Shown here: piece by piece, positions 42,091-50,538 of the stretch
How positions within the stretch are numbered: the first letter of the stretch is position 1
Layout: each line of letters begins with the position of its first letter
NCBI GenBank assembly: GCA_034420695.1
Contig: DAOULB010000010.1
Coordinates: 1-64,000 of the forward strand
Length of the DNA stretch: 64,000 nucleotides
Source of the DNA: Io17-Chloro-G2 sp034420695
Lineage (GTDB): Bacteria; Chloroflexota; Dehalococcoidia; Lucifugimonadales; UBA3495
Reading direction: 5' to 3'
The notes under the pieces: model-generated
Databases searched by the model: none
What the model was told of the DNA's origin: nothing
Seen by the model: the letters and a program-made list of their open reading frames with translations, nothing else
Program-made: the position numbers and the translations under genes

Positions 42091-42975
42091 CTACTGCACC
42101 GACCCGGCCAAGTCTTGGAAGGCCTTCCGCCAGTCGTCATCTCCCCCTTCGCCGAACCCGTCTCGGTACACTATCACGCCCCTGGAATCAATCGCAATCT
42201 TGGTGGACTGGACCACCACGCCAAAGTCCCGGAGCATGCTCCCCTGGGGCTCGGCCACCGGCCACGGGAAGCCCTCCCTTTCTCTCTGCTGCTCCAAGTC
42301 TTCGAGAGTCTCTGAAGGATCGGTCCCCACCGCGTAAAACGCCACTTGCTCTGAAAAGTCCGGATAGATGCCCTTTAAGCGCCGTAACTCGGCGCGGCAG
42401 ACCGGTCAATGCTCGGCGGTAAACTTCAGGAACACCGGCTTCCCAGTTCCCGAAAGCTCCTGGGATGACACAGTGGTTCCATCGATCAACAGCAGTGAGT
42501 AGTCCGGTGCCAAATTACCCACCTTGATTCCCACCGGGGGTAGTTCAACCGCAGCGGGCGCCTCCGTCGGTACAGGTATCGCTGTTGGGGGAACCGCTGT
42601 CGCAGTTGGAGGCGGCCCCGTTGCCGGAACAGCCGTTGCTGTTGCCCGCGTCGCTGCCGTCGGAACGGCCTCGGCAGTTGGCTGCGGGACCATCGCCGCA
42701 GTTGTAGAGGGAGCCTCCATTGCCGTTGGCGCCGGCATCGCCGCCGTCTCGGTTGCCACTGGCGTCCCCGCGGGCGCTGCCGTCGGATTGGCAGCCGCCG
42801 CTGGCTCCGTTGCCGGGGCGAGTTCTACAGTAGGAGCGGCCGTTTCGACCGCCCGGGTTTCGGGGGACGCTTTGGGCGCTGCCTGCGGTTCCGGCGTCGC
42901 CGCGGAACCGCAGGCGATTGCCGCCAAGACCATTATGGCCATCCCCCCTGCGATATATTTCCAGCTCTTTGGCAC
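42091..42975 (-). CDS. Candidate selenoprotein: TlpA/thioredoxin-like lipoprotein with in-frame UGA
   Basis: Read through the TGA at 42406-42408, this is one 294-residue frame. It starts with GTG at 42975 (GGAGA upstream) and has a lipoprotein signal ending LAAIAC (C22) and a roughly 120-residue Ala/Pro/Thr-rich linker. A thioredoxin/TlpA-like domain then begins at about 150: GNLAPDYSLLLIDGTTVSSQ, KPVFLKFTAEH-U190-PVCRAEL, FYAVGTDPSETLEDL, and a GVVVQSTKIAIDSRGVIVYR strand with the cis-Pro region altered. Family members have W-C-P-x-C at this point, so the UGA replaces exactly the first redox cysteine and C193 remains. The frame downstream is intact for 105 codons. A SECIS-like hairpin follows, and selA is encoded nearby. 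It probably acts as a membrane-anchored extracytoplasmic reductase or peroxidase. Confidence 0.85.
42379..42408 (-). promoter_or_regulatory. Candidate bacterial SECIS element
   Basis: After the UGA (42406-42408) come 10 nt and then GCGCCG-AGUUA-CGGCGC, a perfect 6-bp GC stem with a 5-nt loop. The loop begins 16 nt after the UGA and has G in its second position, which fits the loose bacterial SECIS model (short apical loop, early G, start about 16-37 nt after UGA). It lies inside the coding region as bacterial elements do. Confidence 0.7.
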
Positions 42976-43218
42976 CGGTCAACTCTCCTTTCTTGTTCTT
43001 TCCAGCCCCTGAAGGTTCCTTATCCTATACGCAAGACGGCCGCCCACAGATTCACCCTGTTGGCCCCTTTGCCAGCGTTTCGAGCTCAGTCCTGCAAGGT
43101 TTACAGGCTGCAGACAGGCTCAAGCAGAATACCATACTGGCAACTGCGGCGATAATGGCCCACAATAGCACCATATTCGTCCTCATCCCGAATCCAGTGA
43201 CTGGCGATGGGAGCATTC

Positions 43219-45300
43219 ATGCCCAACCGTTTAATCAATGAGACAAGCCCCTACCTGTTGCAGCACGCCAACAACCCCGTCGATTGGCATCCCTGGGGTC
43301 CAGAGGCCCTGGAACTCTCCAAGTCCCAGGACAAGCCCATCCTCTTGAGTATTGGCTACTCGGCCTGTCACTGGTGTCACGTAATGGAACGGGAGTCCTT
43401 CGAGGACGATGCTATAGCCGCCCTGATGAACGAAAACTTCGTCAACATCAAAGTGGACCGGGAAGAACGGCCCGACCTTGATGCCATCTACATGGAAGCC
43501 GTGCAAATGCTCACCGGCAGCGGCGGTTGGCCCATGACAGTGTTCCTCACTCCCCAAGGGAAGCCCTTCTACGGTGGCACCTACTTTCCACCCGTGGACT
43601 ACCCCAACCGGCCGGGCTTTCCCCGGTTGATCCTTGCCGTCGCCGAAGCATATCGCAGCAATCAAGAGGAAGTGGAGCGGGTAACCCAGCAGCTCAGCGA
43701 CCGCATGGGCCGCACCAGCCAACTCCTGACGCCGGGCGGCCATTTGAACGACGACGTGCTGCACCAAGCCTACAGCGCCCTGGCGACTGCCTTCGACTAC
43801 CAGAACGGCGGTATTGGGGCCGCCCCCAAGTTCCCGCAGCCCATGACTCTGGACTTCCTCCTGCGCCACTACCGGCGTGGTTTCACTGACACCTCGGCCA
43901 GGTCCTTGGACAAGGTCAACCTCACCTTGGAGAAAATGGCCTATGGGGGCATCTACGACCAGATTGGCGGGGGGTTTCACCGCTACTCCACCGACGCCTT
44001 CTGGATGGTCCCCCACTTCGAAAAGATGCTCTACGACAACGCACTGCTGGCCCGTCTGTACCTCAACGCCTTTCAGGTCACCCGCCGGCCCTTGTACCGG
44101 CGAATCACTGAAGAGACCATCGACTACGTCTTGCGGGAGATGACCGGTCCCCACGGCGGCTTCTATTCCTCCCAGGACGCCGACAGCGAAGGTGAGGAAG
44201 GCAAATTCTTCGTCTGGACCATCGACGAGGTGCATAACGTTCTTGGTGAAGACCTTGGCAACTTGGTTGGCGGCTTCTTCGGTCTCACCGAGGCCGGTAA
44301 CTTTGAAGGGAAGACCATCCTGCATATTCCCCAGCCGCCCGAGTCCTTCTCCCAGGAATACGGCATCCCTCCCGAGGGCCTGGCAGCAACTGTAGAAGCC
44401 GGGAAAAGGGCCCTGCTTCGGACTCGGGAACAAAGGGTCCACCCCATGCGGGATGACAAGGTCCTCACCTCCTGGAATGCCCTCATGTTGCGGGCCCTGG
44501 CCGAAGCAGCTCCGGCCCTTGGCCGCCAGGACTACCTAGACGCCGCGAGGAAGAACGCCGATTTTCTCTTGGGCAACGTGTTTGCCGGGGAACGACTGCT
44601 CCGCACCTATCGGGACGGGCAGGCCAAGCTGCTCGGATACTTGGAGGACCACGCCTTCCTGGCCGACGGGCTCCTCTCCCTGTACGAAGCAACCTTTGAG
44701 GTTCGCTGGCTTGCCGAGGCTGTTCGCTTGGCCGACGCCATGATTGACCTCTTCTGGGACGATGAACTTGGCGGTTTCTACGATACCGGCAAAGACCACG
44801 AGGAGCTGGTGCTCCGTCCCCGTGATACCTTCGATAACGCCCAGCCCTGCGGCGGTTCCGTGGCCTCGGCAACGCTGTTGCGGTTGGCGGTGTTCACCGG
44901 CAACCAAGGCTACGCCGAAAAGGGCCTGCTGCCCCTGCGCAGCCTGGCCCAGTTTATGTCAAAGTCGCCCACCGGGTTCGGCCACTGGCTTGGGGCCCTG
45001 GACTTCCACTTGGCCCAAGCCCAGGAAATCGCCATTCTCGGCCCTTCCGGAGACCCGCGAACCAAGGAATTGCTGGATACCGTTCACGGCAACTACCTGC
45101 CCAACAAGGTCCTGGCCGGCGCCTATACCACAGGTCAGGGACAGACTCGGGAAAATACGCCCTCCCAATTGCAAATCCCCTTGCTGGAAGATCGGGGACT
45201 CCTGAACGAACTCCCCACAGGCTACCTCTGCCGGAACTACGTCTGCCAGTTGCCTGTCACCGACCCCTCCGCCCTGGCCCAGCAACTTGGAGTGGAATAG
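43219..45300 (+). CDS. YyaL/DUF255-type thioredoxin-domain protein
   Basis: This 693-residue protein has an N-terminal thioredoxin-like domain (PNRLINETSPYLLQHANNPVDW, SIGYSACHWCHVMERESF with a C-x-x-C) and a long alpha/alpha-barrel region typical of six-hairpin glycosidases (QIGGGFHRYSTD, WMVPHFEKMLYDNALL, YSSQDADSEGEEG). This is the YyaL/spermatogenesis-associated protein 20 family, of unknown activity, possibly linked to carbohydrate or redox metabolism. The ATG at 43219 fits the family start and has GGGAG 7 nt upstream. It diverges from the selenoprotein gene, sharing a 243-bp spacer. A 15-nt tandem repeat begins inside its last codons. Confidence 0.9.
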   Translation: MPNRLINETSPYLLQHANNPVDWHPWGPEALELSKSQDKPILLSIGYSACHWCHVMERESFEDDAIAALMNENFVNIKVDREERPDLDAIYMEAVQMLTGSGGWPMTVFLTPQGKPFYGGTYFPPVDYPNRPGFPRLILAVAEAYRSNQEEVERVTQQLSDRMGRTSQLLTPGGHLNDDVLHQAYSALATAFDYQNGGIGAAPKFPQPMTLDFLLRHYRRGFTDTSARSLDKVNLTLEKMAYGGIYDQIGGGFHRYSTDAFWMVPHFEKMLYDNALLARLYLNAFQVTRRPLYRRITEETIDYVLREMTGPHGGFYSSQDADSEGEEGKFFVWTIDEVHNVLGEDLGNLVGGFFGLTEAGNFEGKTILHIPQPPESFSQEYGIPPEGLAATVEAGKRALLRTREQRVHPMRDDKVLTSWNALMLRALAEAAPALGRQDYLDAARKNADFLLGNVFAGERLLRTYRDGQAKLLGYLEDHAFLADGLLSLYEATFEVRWLAEAVRLADAMIDLFWDDELGGFYDTGKDHEELVLRPRDTFDNAQPCGGSVASATLLRLAVFTGNQGYAEKGLLPLRSLAQFMSKSPTGFGHWLGALDFHLAQAQEIAILGPSGDPRTKELLDTVHGNYLPNKVLAGAYTTGQGQTRENTPSQLQIPLLEDRGLLNELPTGYLCRNYVCQLPVTDPSALAQQLGVE

Positions 45301-45375
45301 CGCGGTGTGGTATAGCTTGGAGTGGAATACCCTGGAGTGTATTAGCCAAGGGCGGAACGGCTTGGAGCCAGGTGC
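45286..45375 (+). repeat. 15-nt tandem repeat across the 3' end of the YyaL-type gene
   Basis: Six imperfect 15-nt units start with CTTGGAGTGGAATAG, which holds the stop codon. They continue as CGCGGTGTGGTATAG, CTTGGAGTGGAATAC, CCTGGAGTGTATTAG and two more degenerate units. Several units repeat the in-phase TAG. Confidence 0.85.
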
Positions 45376-45381
45376 CCGGAA

Positions 45382-46677
45382 ATGCTAGCCAAGTTTGCCG
45401 GGTCCATCTCGTGGCTCAGCCTGGATGCCGGGCTGATAACCGCGGCCCGCGGCGCCCGCACCTTCGCCCAAAGCTTCATCTCGATAATCATCGCCCTTTA
45501 CTTGGTTGAACTGGGCTTCACCTTGGTGGAAATTGGCGTCCTTCTCACGGTAGGCGTGGCCGGCGTTTCTTTTTTCGCGTTCGTGGTGGGGCTGATCAGC
45601 GAAAAAGTGGGCCGCAGGCGCCTCCTCATCATCTTCTCTCTGCTCGCTGCCGCCGCCGGGCTGGCCATGTACTTCGTAGAGGCCTTTATCCCCCTGATGA
45701 TTATCGCCTTCCTGGGCAGCCTCTCCACTGGCGGCGGGGGAGGGGGGGAGAGCCCGGCCCAGCCATTGGAAGTCGCCATTCTGCCCGACACCGGCCCGGC
45801 GGAAAGGCGCACCGACATCTTCGCCATTTACAGCATCGTAGCCCGCACCGGCACCTTCCTGGGCGCGCTGGCTGCGGGCCTGCCCGTCGTGTTCCAAGAG
45901 TCCTTGGGCCTCTCCGTGATGTCCTCCTTCAAGGTCATGTTCCTCGTTTTTGCAGTGTGCCAAGTCGCCGGGGCTGTGCTTTACGGCTTCATATCCTCTG
46001 GGGTTGAAACCTCAGCCACCCTGCAACAGTGGCAAAATCCCCTGAAGCTTCCTTCCCGGCGGAGGATTTTCACCCTGACCGCCCTGTTCAGCGTCGACAC
46101 CTTCACCACTTCCATGGTGATGCAGAGCCTCATGGCCTACTGGTTCTACACCAAGTTCGGCCTTACCCTGGAGTCCCTGGCCTTCGTATTCTCCATTTCC
46201 CACCTTCTGACCGCATCCTCCCTCTGGATCGCCGCCAAGCTGTCCAACAGGATCGGACTCTTGAACACCATGGTATTTACCCACATCCCCTCCAGCTTCT
46301 TCCTCCTTGCCGCCGCCTTCGCTCCCTCCGCAACCCTCGCTATCGTCTTCTGGCAGTGCCGGGCCTTTCTCAGCCAGATGGACGTGCCAACCAAGGACTC
46401 CTATACCATGGCGGTGATAAACCCGGAAGAGCGGGTTGCCATGGGAAGCATCCACATGGTCGGTCGCAGCGCCGCCGGCTCCATTGGCCCCACTGTGACC
46501 ACCGCCATCTGGAACGTAACCGCGGCTTGGGTGCCGCTGGTCGGCTCCGCATTCCTCAAAATCGGGTATGACCTGTCCCTCTACTTTATGTTCCGCAACG
46601 TCAGGCCTCCCGAGGAAGAAGAACGCCTACAAAAACAAAGGGCTGCCCGGTCCTACGCTCCGCAGCAACGTTCCTAG
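45382..46677 (+). CDS. MFS transporter
   Basis: This is a 431-residue membrane protein with about twelve hydrophobic helices. The intracellular loop between helices 2 and 3 has GLISEKVGRRRLLIIFSLL, a good MFS A-motif, and a related KLSNRIGLLNTMVF lies in the second half. A glycine-rich loop (six glycines) follows at about residues 117-122. The substrate cannot be told. It belongs to a branch with PTKDSYTMAVINPEERVAMGS late in the protein, seen in multidrug- or sugar-type permeases. It may be cotranscribed with the preceding gene. Confidence 0.88.
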   Translation: MLAKFAGSISWLSLDAGLITAARGARTFAQSFISIIIALYLVELGFTLVEIGVLLTVGVAGVSFFAFVVGLISEKVGRRRLLIIFSLLAAAAGLAMYFVEAFIPLMIIAFLGSLSTGGGGGGESPAQPLEVAILPDTGPAERRTDIFAIYSIVARTGTFLGALAAGLPVVFQESLGLSVMSSFKVMFLVFAVCQVAGAVLYGFISSGVETSATLQQWQNPLKLPSRRRIFTLTALFSVDTFTTSMVMQSLMAYWFYTKFGLTLESLAFVFSISHLLTASSLWIAAKLSNRIGLLNTMVFTHIPSSFFLLAAAFAPSATLAIVFWQCRAFLSQMDVPTKDSYTMAVINPEERVAMGSIHMVGRSAAGSIGPTVTTAIWNVTAAWVPLVGSAFLKIGYDLSLYFMFRNVRPPEEEERLQKQRAARSYAPQQRS

Positions 46678-47018
46678 CCGGTGCGGGTCTACCCCATGAG
46701 TGGGTTGGATTGTATAATTACGCCTGTTTGGGCGGCTGGGCTCCCACCCTGGTTCATCCGGTCCCGGCGCCTTGGGTGCGGCTCCGGAGTAGTCGCCAAG
46801 TAGTAAGCTGGGGTTCGGTAAATTCAATACTTGGCAACCCGCGCAACATCCATTCCCATCGAACCAAGGCCAGACATCGAGGTCAAAGACCACAGATCGC
46901 CAATCTGCCCCGCCATATTGGGATAGGGGCAATGCATGGTCAAACCTGCAGAGCGCCAACGAGTCCCAACGTAGGAAAGTGCTGCGGCTATTGAAATCTA
47001 TTTCCCGCGGAGTCGAAA
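46678..47018. other. Gene-free spacer before icd
   Basis: A TATAAT box on the plus strand at 46713-46718 is the only promoter-like element, about 300 bp before icd, and it has no convincing -35. No terminator, RNA gene or coding frame was identified. Confidence 0.5.
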
Positions 47019-49247
47019 ATGCCTGAAGCGGCCAAGATTATTTACACCAAGATAGATGAGGCCCCGGCCTTGGCAACACACTCGCTGTTGCCTGTTCTCC
47101 GTGCCTTTACTAAAGGTTCTGGCATCGAGTTGGATTCTTGGGATATCTCGCTGACCGGACGCATCATCGCCAATTTCCCCGACAGGGTGACCGATGCCCA
47201 GAGGATCCCTGACTACCTCACCATGTTGGGGGAGTTGTCCGAGGACCCTTCCGCCAACATCATCAAGCTGCCCAATATCAGCGCTTCCATCCCCCAGTTG
47301 AAGGGGGCAATCAGGGAACTACAGGACAAGGGATACAACGTCCCCGACTACCCCGACGATCCTGCCACCGATGAGGAACGCGAGGTCCGCGCCCGTTATT
47401 CCAAGGTAATCGGCAGCGCGGTCAACCCGGTCCTTCGCCAAGGCAACTCCGACCGCCGCTCCTCCAACTCCGTCAAGGAGCACGGCAAGCGCAATCCCCA
47501 CCGGATGATGCAGGACTGGCCCGATGTCTCCAAGACCCGGGTTAGCCACATGACCGAGGGGGACTTTTACGGCAGTGAGAAAGCGTTGACCATAGCAGGG
47601 TCGGGCTCGGCAGCCATAGAATTTGTGGCCGCTGACGGCAGCGTCACCGGGCTCAAGTCTGGCATTCCCCTGCTCGCCGACGAAATCATCGATTGCGCCG
47701 TGATGCACGTGCGAGAGTTGCGTAACTTCTATGCCGAAGAAATTGCCAGCGCCAAGTCAGACAATGTGCTTCTCTCCCTCCACGTGAAGACAACCATGAT
47801 GCGGGTGTCCGATCCGATTATCTTCGGCCATCTCGTGTCTGTGTACTTCGAGGATGTGTTTTCCAAGCACGCCGCGGCGTTGGCGGAAGTTGGAGTCGAT
47901 CCCGACAATGGTGTGGCCGAACTCCTGACCAAGGTTCAGGCCCTGCCCGAGGCCAAGCGGGCGGAAATTGAAGCGGACGTCCAAGCGGTCTACAGGGAGC
48001 GGCCGGAACTGTACATGGTCAACTCCAACCGGGGCATTACCAATCTGCACGTGCCCAGCGATACCATCATCGACGCCAGCATGCCGGTGATCATCCGTGA
48101 CGGCGGCCGCGCTTGGGGTCCCGACAACGAACTCCACGATACCATCGCTGTGATTCCCGACCGCTCTTACTCCACTCTGTACCAAGCGGTTATAGAGGAC
48201 TGCCAAGAGAACGGCGCCTTTGATCCGGCAACCATTGGCAGTGTAGCCAACGTCGGGCTGATGGCCCAAGCTGCCGAAGAATACGGCTCCCACGACAAGA
48301 CCTTTACCGCCCCCGGCAACGGGACTATTCGGGTGGTGGACGCATCCGGAGCCACCCTCATGGAACAGAGCGTCGAGGAAGGCGACATCTTCCGCATGTG
48401 CCAGACCAAGGATGCCGCTATCAAGGACTGGGTCAGGCTTGGGGTCAATCGGGCCCGGATCACCGGCACGCCGGCCATCTTTTGGTTGGACCCTGCGCGC
48501 GCTCACGACGCCGAACTGATCAAGAAGGTGGACCAATACCTGCCCACCCACGACACCACCGGGTTGGACATTCGCACCATGACTCCCATCGATGCGATGA
48601 AGTTCACCGTTGCCCGCAGCCGGGCCGGCCAAGACACCATTTCCGTGACCGGTAACGTATTGCGGGATTACCTGACCGACCTCTTCCCCATTTTGGAGTT
48701 GGGCACCAGCGCCAAGATGCTGTCCGTCGTCCCCCTGCTCCAAGGTGGCGGCATGTTTGAGACCGGCGCTGGCGGTTCAGCCCCCAGGCACGTGCAACAG
48801 TTCTTGGAGGAGGGCCATTTGCGCTGGGACTCCCTCGGTGAATTCTGCGCCCTAGTCGCCTCCTTCGAGCACTGCGCCCAAGTGTTCAATAACGAAAGGG
48901 CCCAAGTCTTGGCCGACACCTTAGACCAAGCCATTGGGGAACACATGGAACAAAACCGTGCGCCGTCGCGCCGGGTCAACGAACTGGATACCCGGGGCAG
49001 TCATTTCTACCTGGCGCTGTACTGGGCCCAGGCCCTCGCCAACCAGACCCGGGACCCCGAACTGGCAGCCCGCTTTGTCGGCGTGGCCCAGCAGATGGCC
49101 GACAACGAGGGCAAGATTGTTCAGGAATTGAACGACGCCCAAGGACAACCGGTGGACATCGGCGGCTACTACCACCCCAACGACGACATGACTGCAAAAG
49201 CCATGCGCCCTAGCGCCACTCTGAACGCCATTGTGGACTCGATCTAG
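47019..49247 (+). CDS. icd: Monomeric NADP-dependent isocitrate dehydrogenase
   Basis: This is a 742-residue enzyme of the monomeric (type II) class, not the 45-kDa dimeric one. It starts KIIYTKIDEAPALATHSLLPV, with the substrate-binding LPNISASIPQLKGAI and NSDRRSSNSVKEHGKRNPH, and the NADP-side ANVGLMAQAAEEYGSHDKT. It converts isocitrate to 2-oxoglutarate with NADP in the citric acid cycle. The gene is followed after 190 bp by malate dehydrogenase, and an sdh operon lies 6 kb further on, so several cycle enzymes are clustered. Confidence 0.95.
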   Translation: MPEAAKIIYTKIDEAPALATHSLLPVLRAFTKGSGIELDSWDISLTGRIIANFPDRVTDAQRIPDYLTMLGELSEDPSANIIKLPNISASIPQLKGAIRELQDKGYNVPDYPDDPATDEEREVRARYSKVIGSAVNPVLRQGNSDRRSSNSVKEHGKRNPHRMMQDWPDVSKTRVSHMTEGDFYGSEKALTIAGSGSAAIEFVAADGSVTGLKSGIPLLADEIIDCAVMHVRELRNFYAEEIASAKSDNVLLSLHVKTTMMRVSDPIIFGHLVSVYFEDVFSKHAAALAEVGVDPDNGVAELLTKVQALPEAKRAEIEADVQAVYRERPELYMVNSNRGITNLHVPSDTIIDASMPVIIRDGGRAWGPDNELHDTIAVIPDRSYSTLYQAVIEDCQENGAFDPATIGSVANVGLMAQAAEEYGSHDKTFTAPGNGTIRVVDASGATLMEQSVEEGDIFRMCQTKDAAIKDWVRLGVNRARITGTPAIFWLDPARAHDAELIKKVDQYLPTHDTTGLDIRTMTPIDAMKFTVARSRAGQDTISVTGNVLRDYLTDLFPILELGTSAKMLSVVPLLQGGGMFETGAGGSAPRHVQQFLEEGHLRWDSLGEFCALVASFEHCAQVFNNERAQVLADTLDQAIGEHMEQNRAPSRRVNELDTRGSHFYLALYWAQALANQTRDPELAARFVGVAQQMADNEGKIVQELNDAQGQPVDIGGYYHPNDDMTAKAMRPSATLNAIVDSI

Positions 49248-49439
49248 CCGGAACCGGGCCGCTGAAATCGGCGCCGCTCTGGGCTTGTGTTAACCTGCGC
49301 TGCCTCGCTTTGGACTCGGATCGCGCCCGTCCCGGTCCCGCTCACGCCAAGCGTCTGCCAAGGGAGACCCGGAGCCCCGTCCTTACCAGCAAAGTAAGTC
49401 CCTGCAACTATTCATACCAAGTAAAGGAGTAATGACCTG

Positions 49440-50384
49440 ATGCGCAGCAAAGTGACCGTGGTGGGAGCCGGCAACGTCGGGGCCACCACCGCCCTCAGAA
49501 TCCACCAGTTGGGCTACGCCGACGTGGTGATGGTCGACGTGGTGGAAGACCTGCCCCAAGGCAAGGGGTTGGACATGCTGGAAGCGGGCCCCGTCGAGGG
49601 CTCCGATGCCGGTATCATCGGCAGCAACAGCTACGAGCAGTCCGCAGGCTCCGACTTGGTGGTAATTACCGCCGGCATCGCCCGCCGCCCCGGCATGAGC
49701 CGCGACGACCTGCTTCTCACCAACATGCGTATCACCTCGGCGGTGACCGAAGAGGTGGTCAAGCACTCCCCCAATTGCATAATCATCGCCGTCACCAATC
49801 CCCTAGACGCCATGGTCCAGAACGTCTACGAGACCAGCGGCTTCCCCCGCAACCGGGTTTTCGGCATGGCCGGCATCCTGGACACCGCCCGCTACCGCAC
49901 CTTCATCGCCCAGGAACTCGACGTCTCGGTGGAAGACGTCCAAGCCTGCGTATTGGGCGGCCACGGCGACGACATGGTCCCCTTGGTCCGCTACACCTCC
50001 GTGGGCGGTATCCCCATCACCGAGCTGATGGCTGAAGAAAAAATCGACCAGTTGGTGCAGCGCACCCGCAACGGCGGCGGTGAGATCGTAGCCCTGCTGA
50101 AAGAGGGCAGCGCCTTCTACGCCCCTTCGGCCGCCATCACTCAGATGGTCGAAGCGGTTCTCCTCGACAAGAAGCGCATACTCCCCTGCTGCGCCTACTT
50201 GGAAGGCGAATTCGGCATCAACGGCCTCTGCGTTGGAGTGCCCGTGAAGCTGGGCGCCGGCGGCGTGGAAAAGGTCATGCAAATTGACCTCACCGCCGAT
50301 GAGCAGGCCGCCTTACAAGGCTCCGCTGCCAGCGTCCAAGAACTGGTCAGCGTCATGCGAGAGGCCAAGGCCCAAGGAAACTGA
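49440..50384 (+). CDS. mdh: Malate dehydrogenase
   Basis: This is a 314-residue LDH-like malate dehydrogenase. The nucleotide-binding GAGNVGATTA, the substrate-specificity loop GIARRPGMSRDDLL (arginine gives malate specificity), the NPLDAM block and the catalytic histidine in LGGHGDDMVPL are visible. It oxidises malate to oxaloacetate with NAD. AAGGAG lies 10 nt before the ATG at 49440. Its stop is within a short GGAAACTGA tandem repeat. Confidence 0.95.
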   Translation: MRSKVTVVGAGNVGATTALRIHQLGYADVVMVDVVEDLPQGKGLDMLEAGPVEGSDAGIIGSNSYEQSAGSDLVVITAGIARRPGMSRDDLLLTNMRITSAVTEEVVKHSPNCIIIAVTNPLDAMVQNVYETSGFPRNRVFGMAGILDTARYRTFIAQELDVSVEDVQACVLGGHGDDMVPLVRYTSVGGIPITELMAEEKIDQLVQRTRNGGGEIVALLKEGSAFYAPSAAITQMVEAVLLDKKRILPCCAYLEGEFGINGLCVGVPVKLGAGGVEKVMQIDLTADEQAALQGSAASVQELVSVMREAKAQGN

Positions 50385-50435
50385 CAGCGAGAAGAAGCTG
50401 ACGGCAAAAGGAAACTGACAGGAAAAGGAAACTGA
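50374..50435 (+). repeat. Short tandem repeat across the 3' end of mdh
   Basis: AAGGAAACTGACAG at 50374 contains the mdh stop codon. It recurs at 50408, with AAGGAAACTGA again at 50425 and a degenerate copy near 50393. Each copy repeats a TGA. Confidence 0.7.
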
Positions 50436-50538
50436 AGGGGCAACTCCTAGAACCGGCGCCCTTTTTCTATTGACCTTGCCCCATGCCTCTGGCGTAAGCT
50501 TGTTACTAAGATTATGTCAAACGCCGGGAGGCTAAGCC

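Noticed and set aside
42406..42408. Reading the TGA as an ordinary stop giving two genes or a pseudogene
   Set aside because: The second part would start in the middle of a thioredoxin fold without a start signal. The domain is undamaged on both sides and the TGA stands exactly at the redox cysteine.
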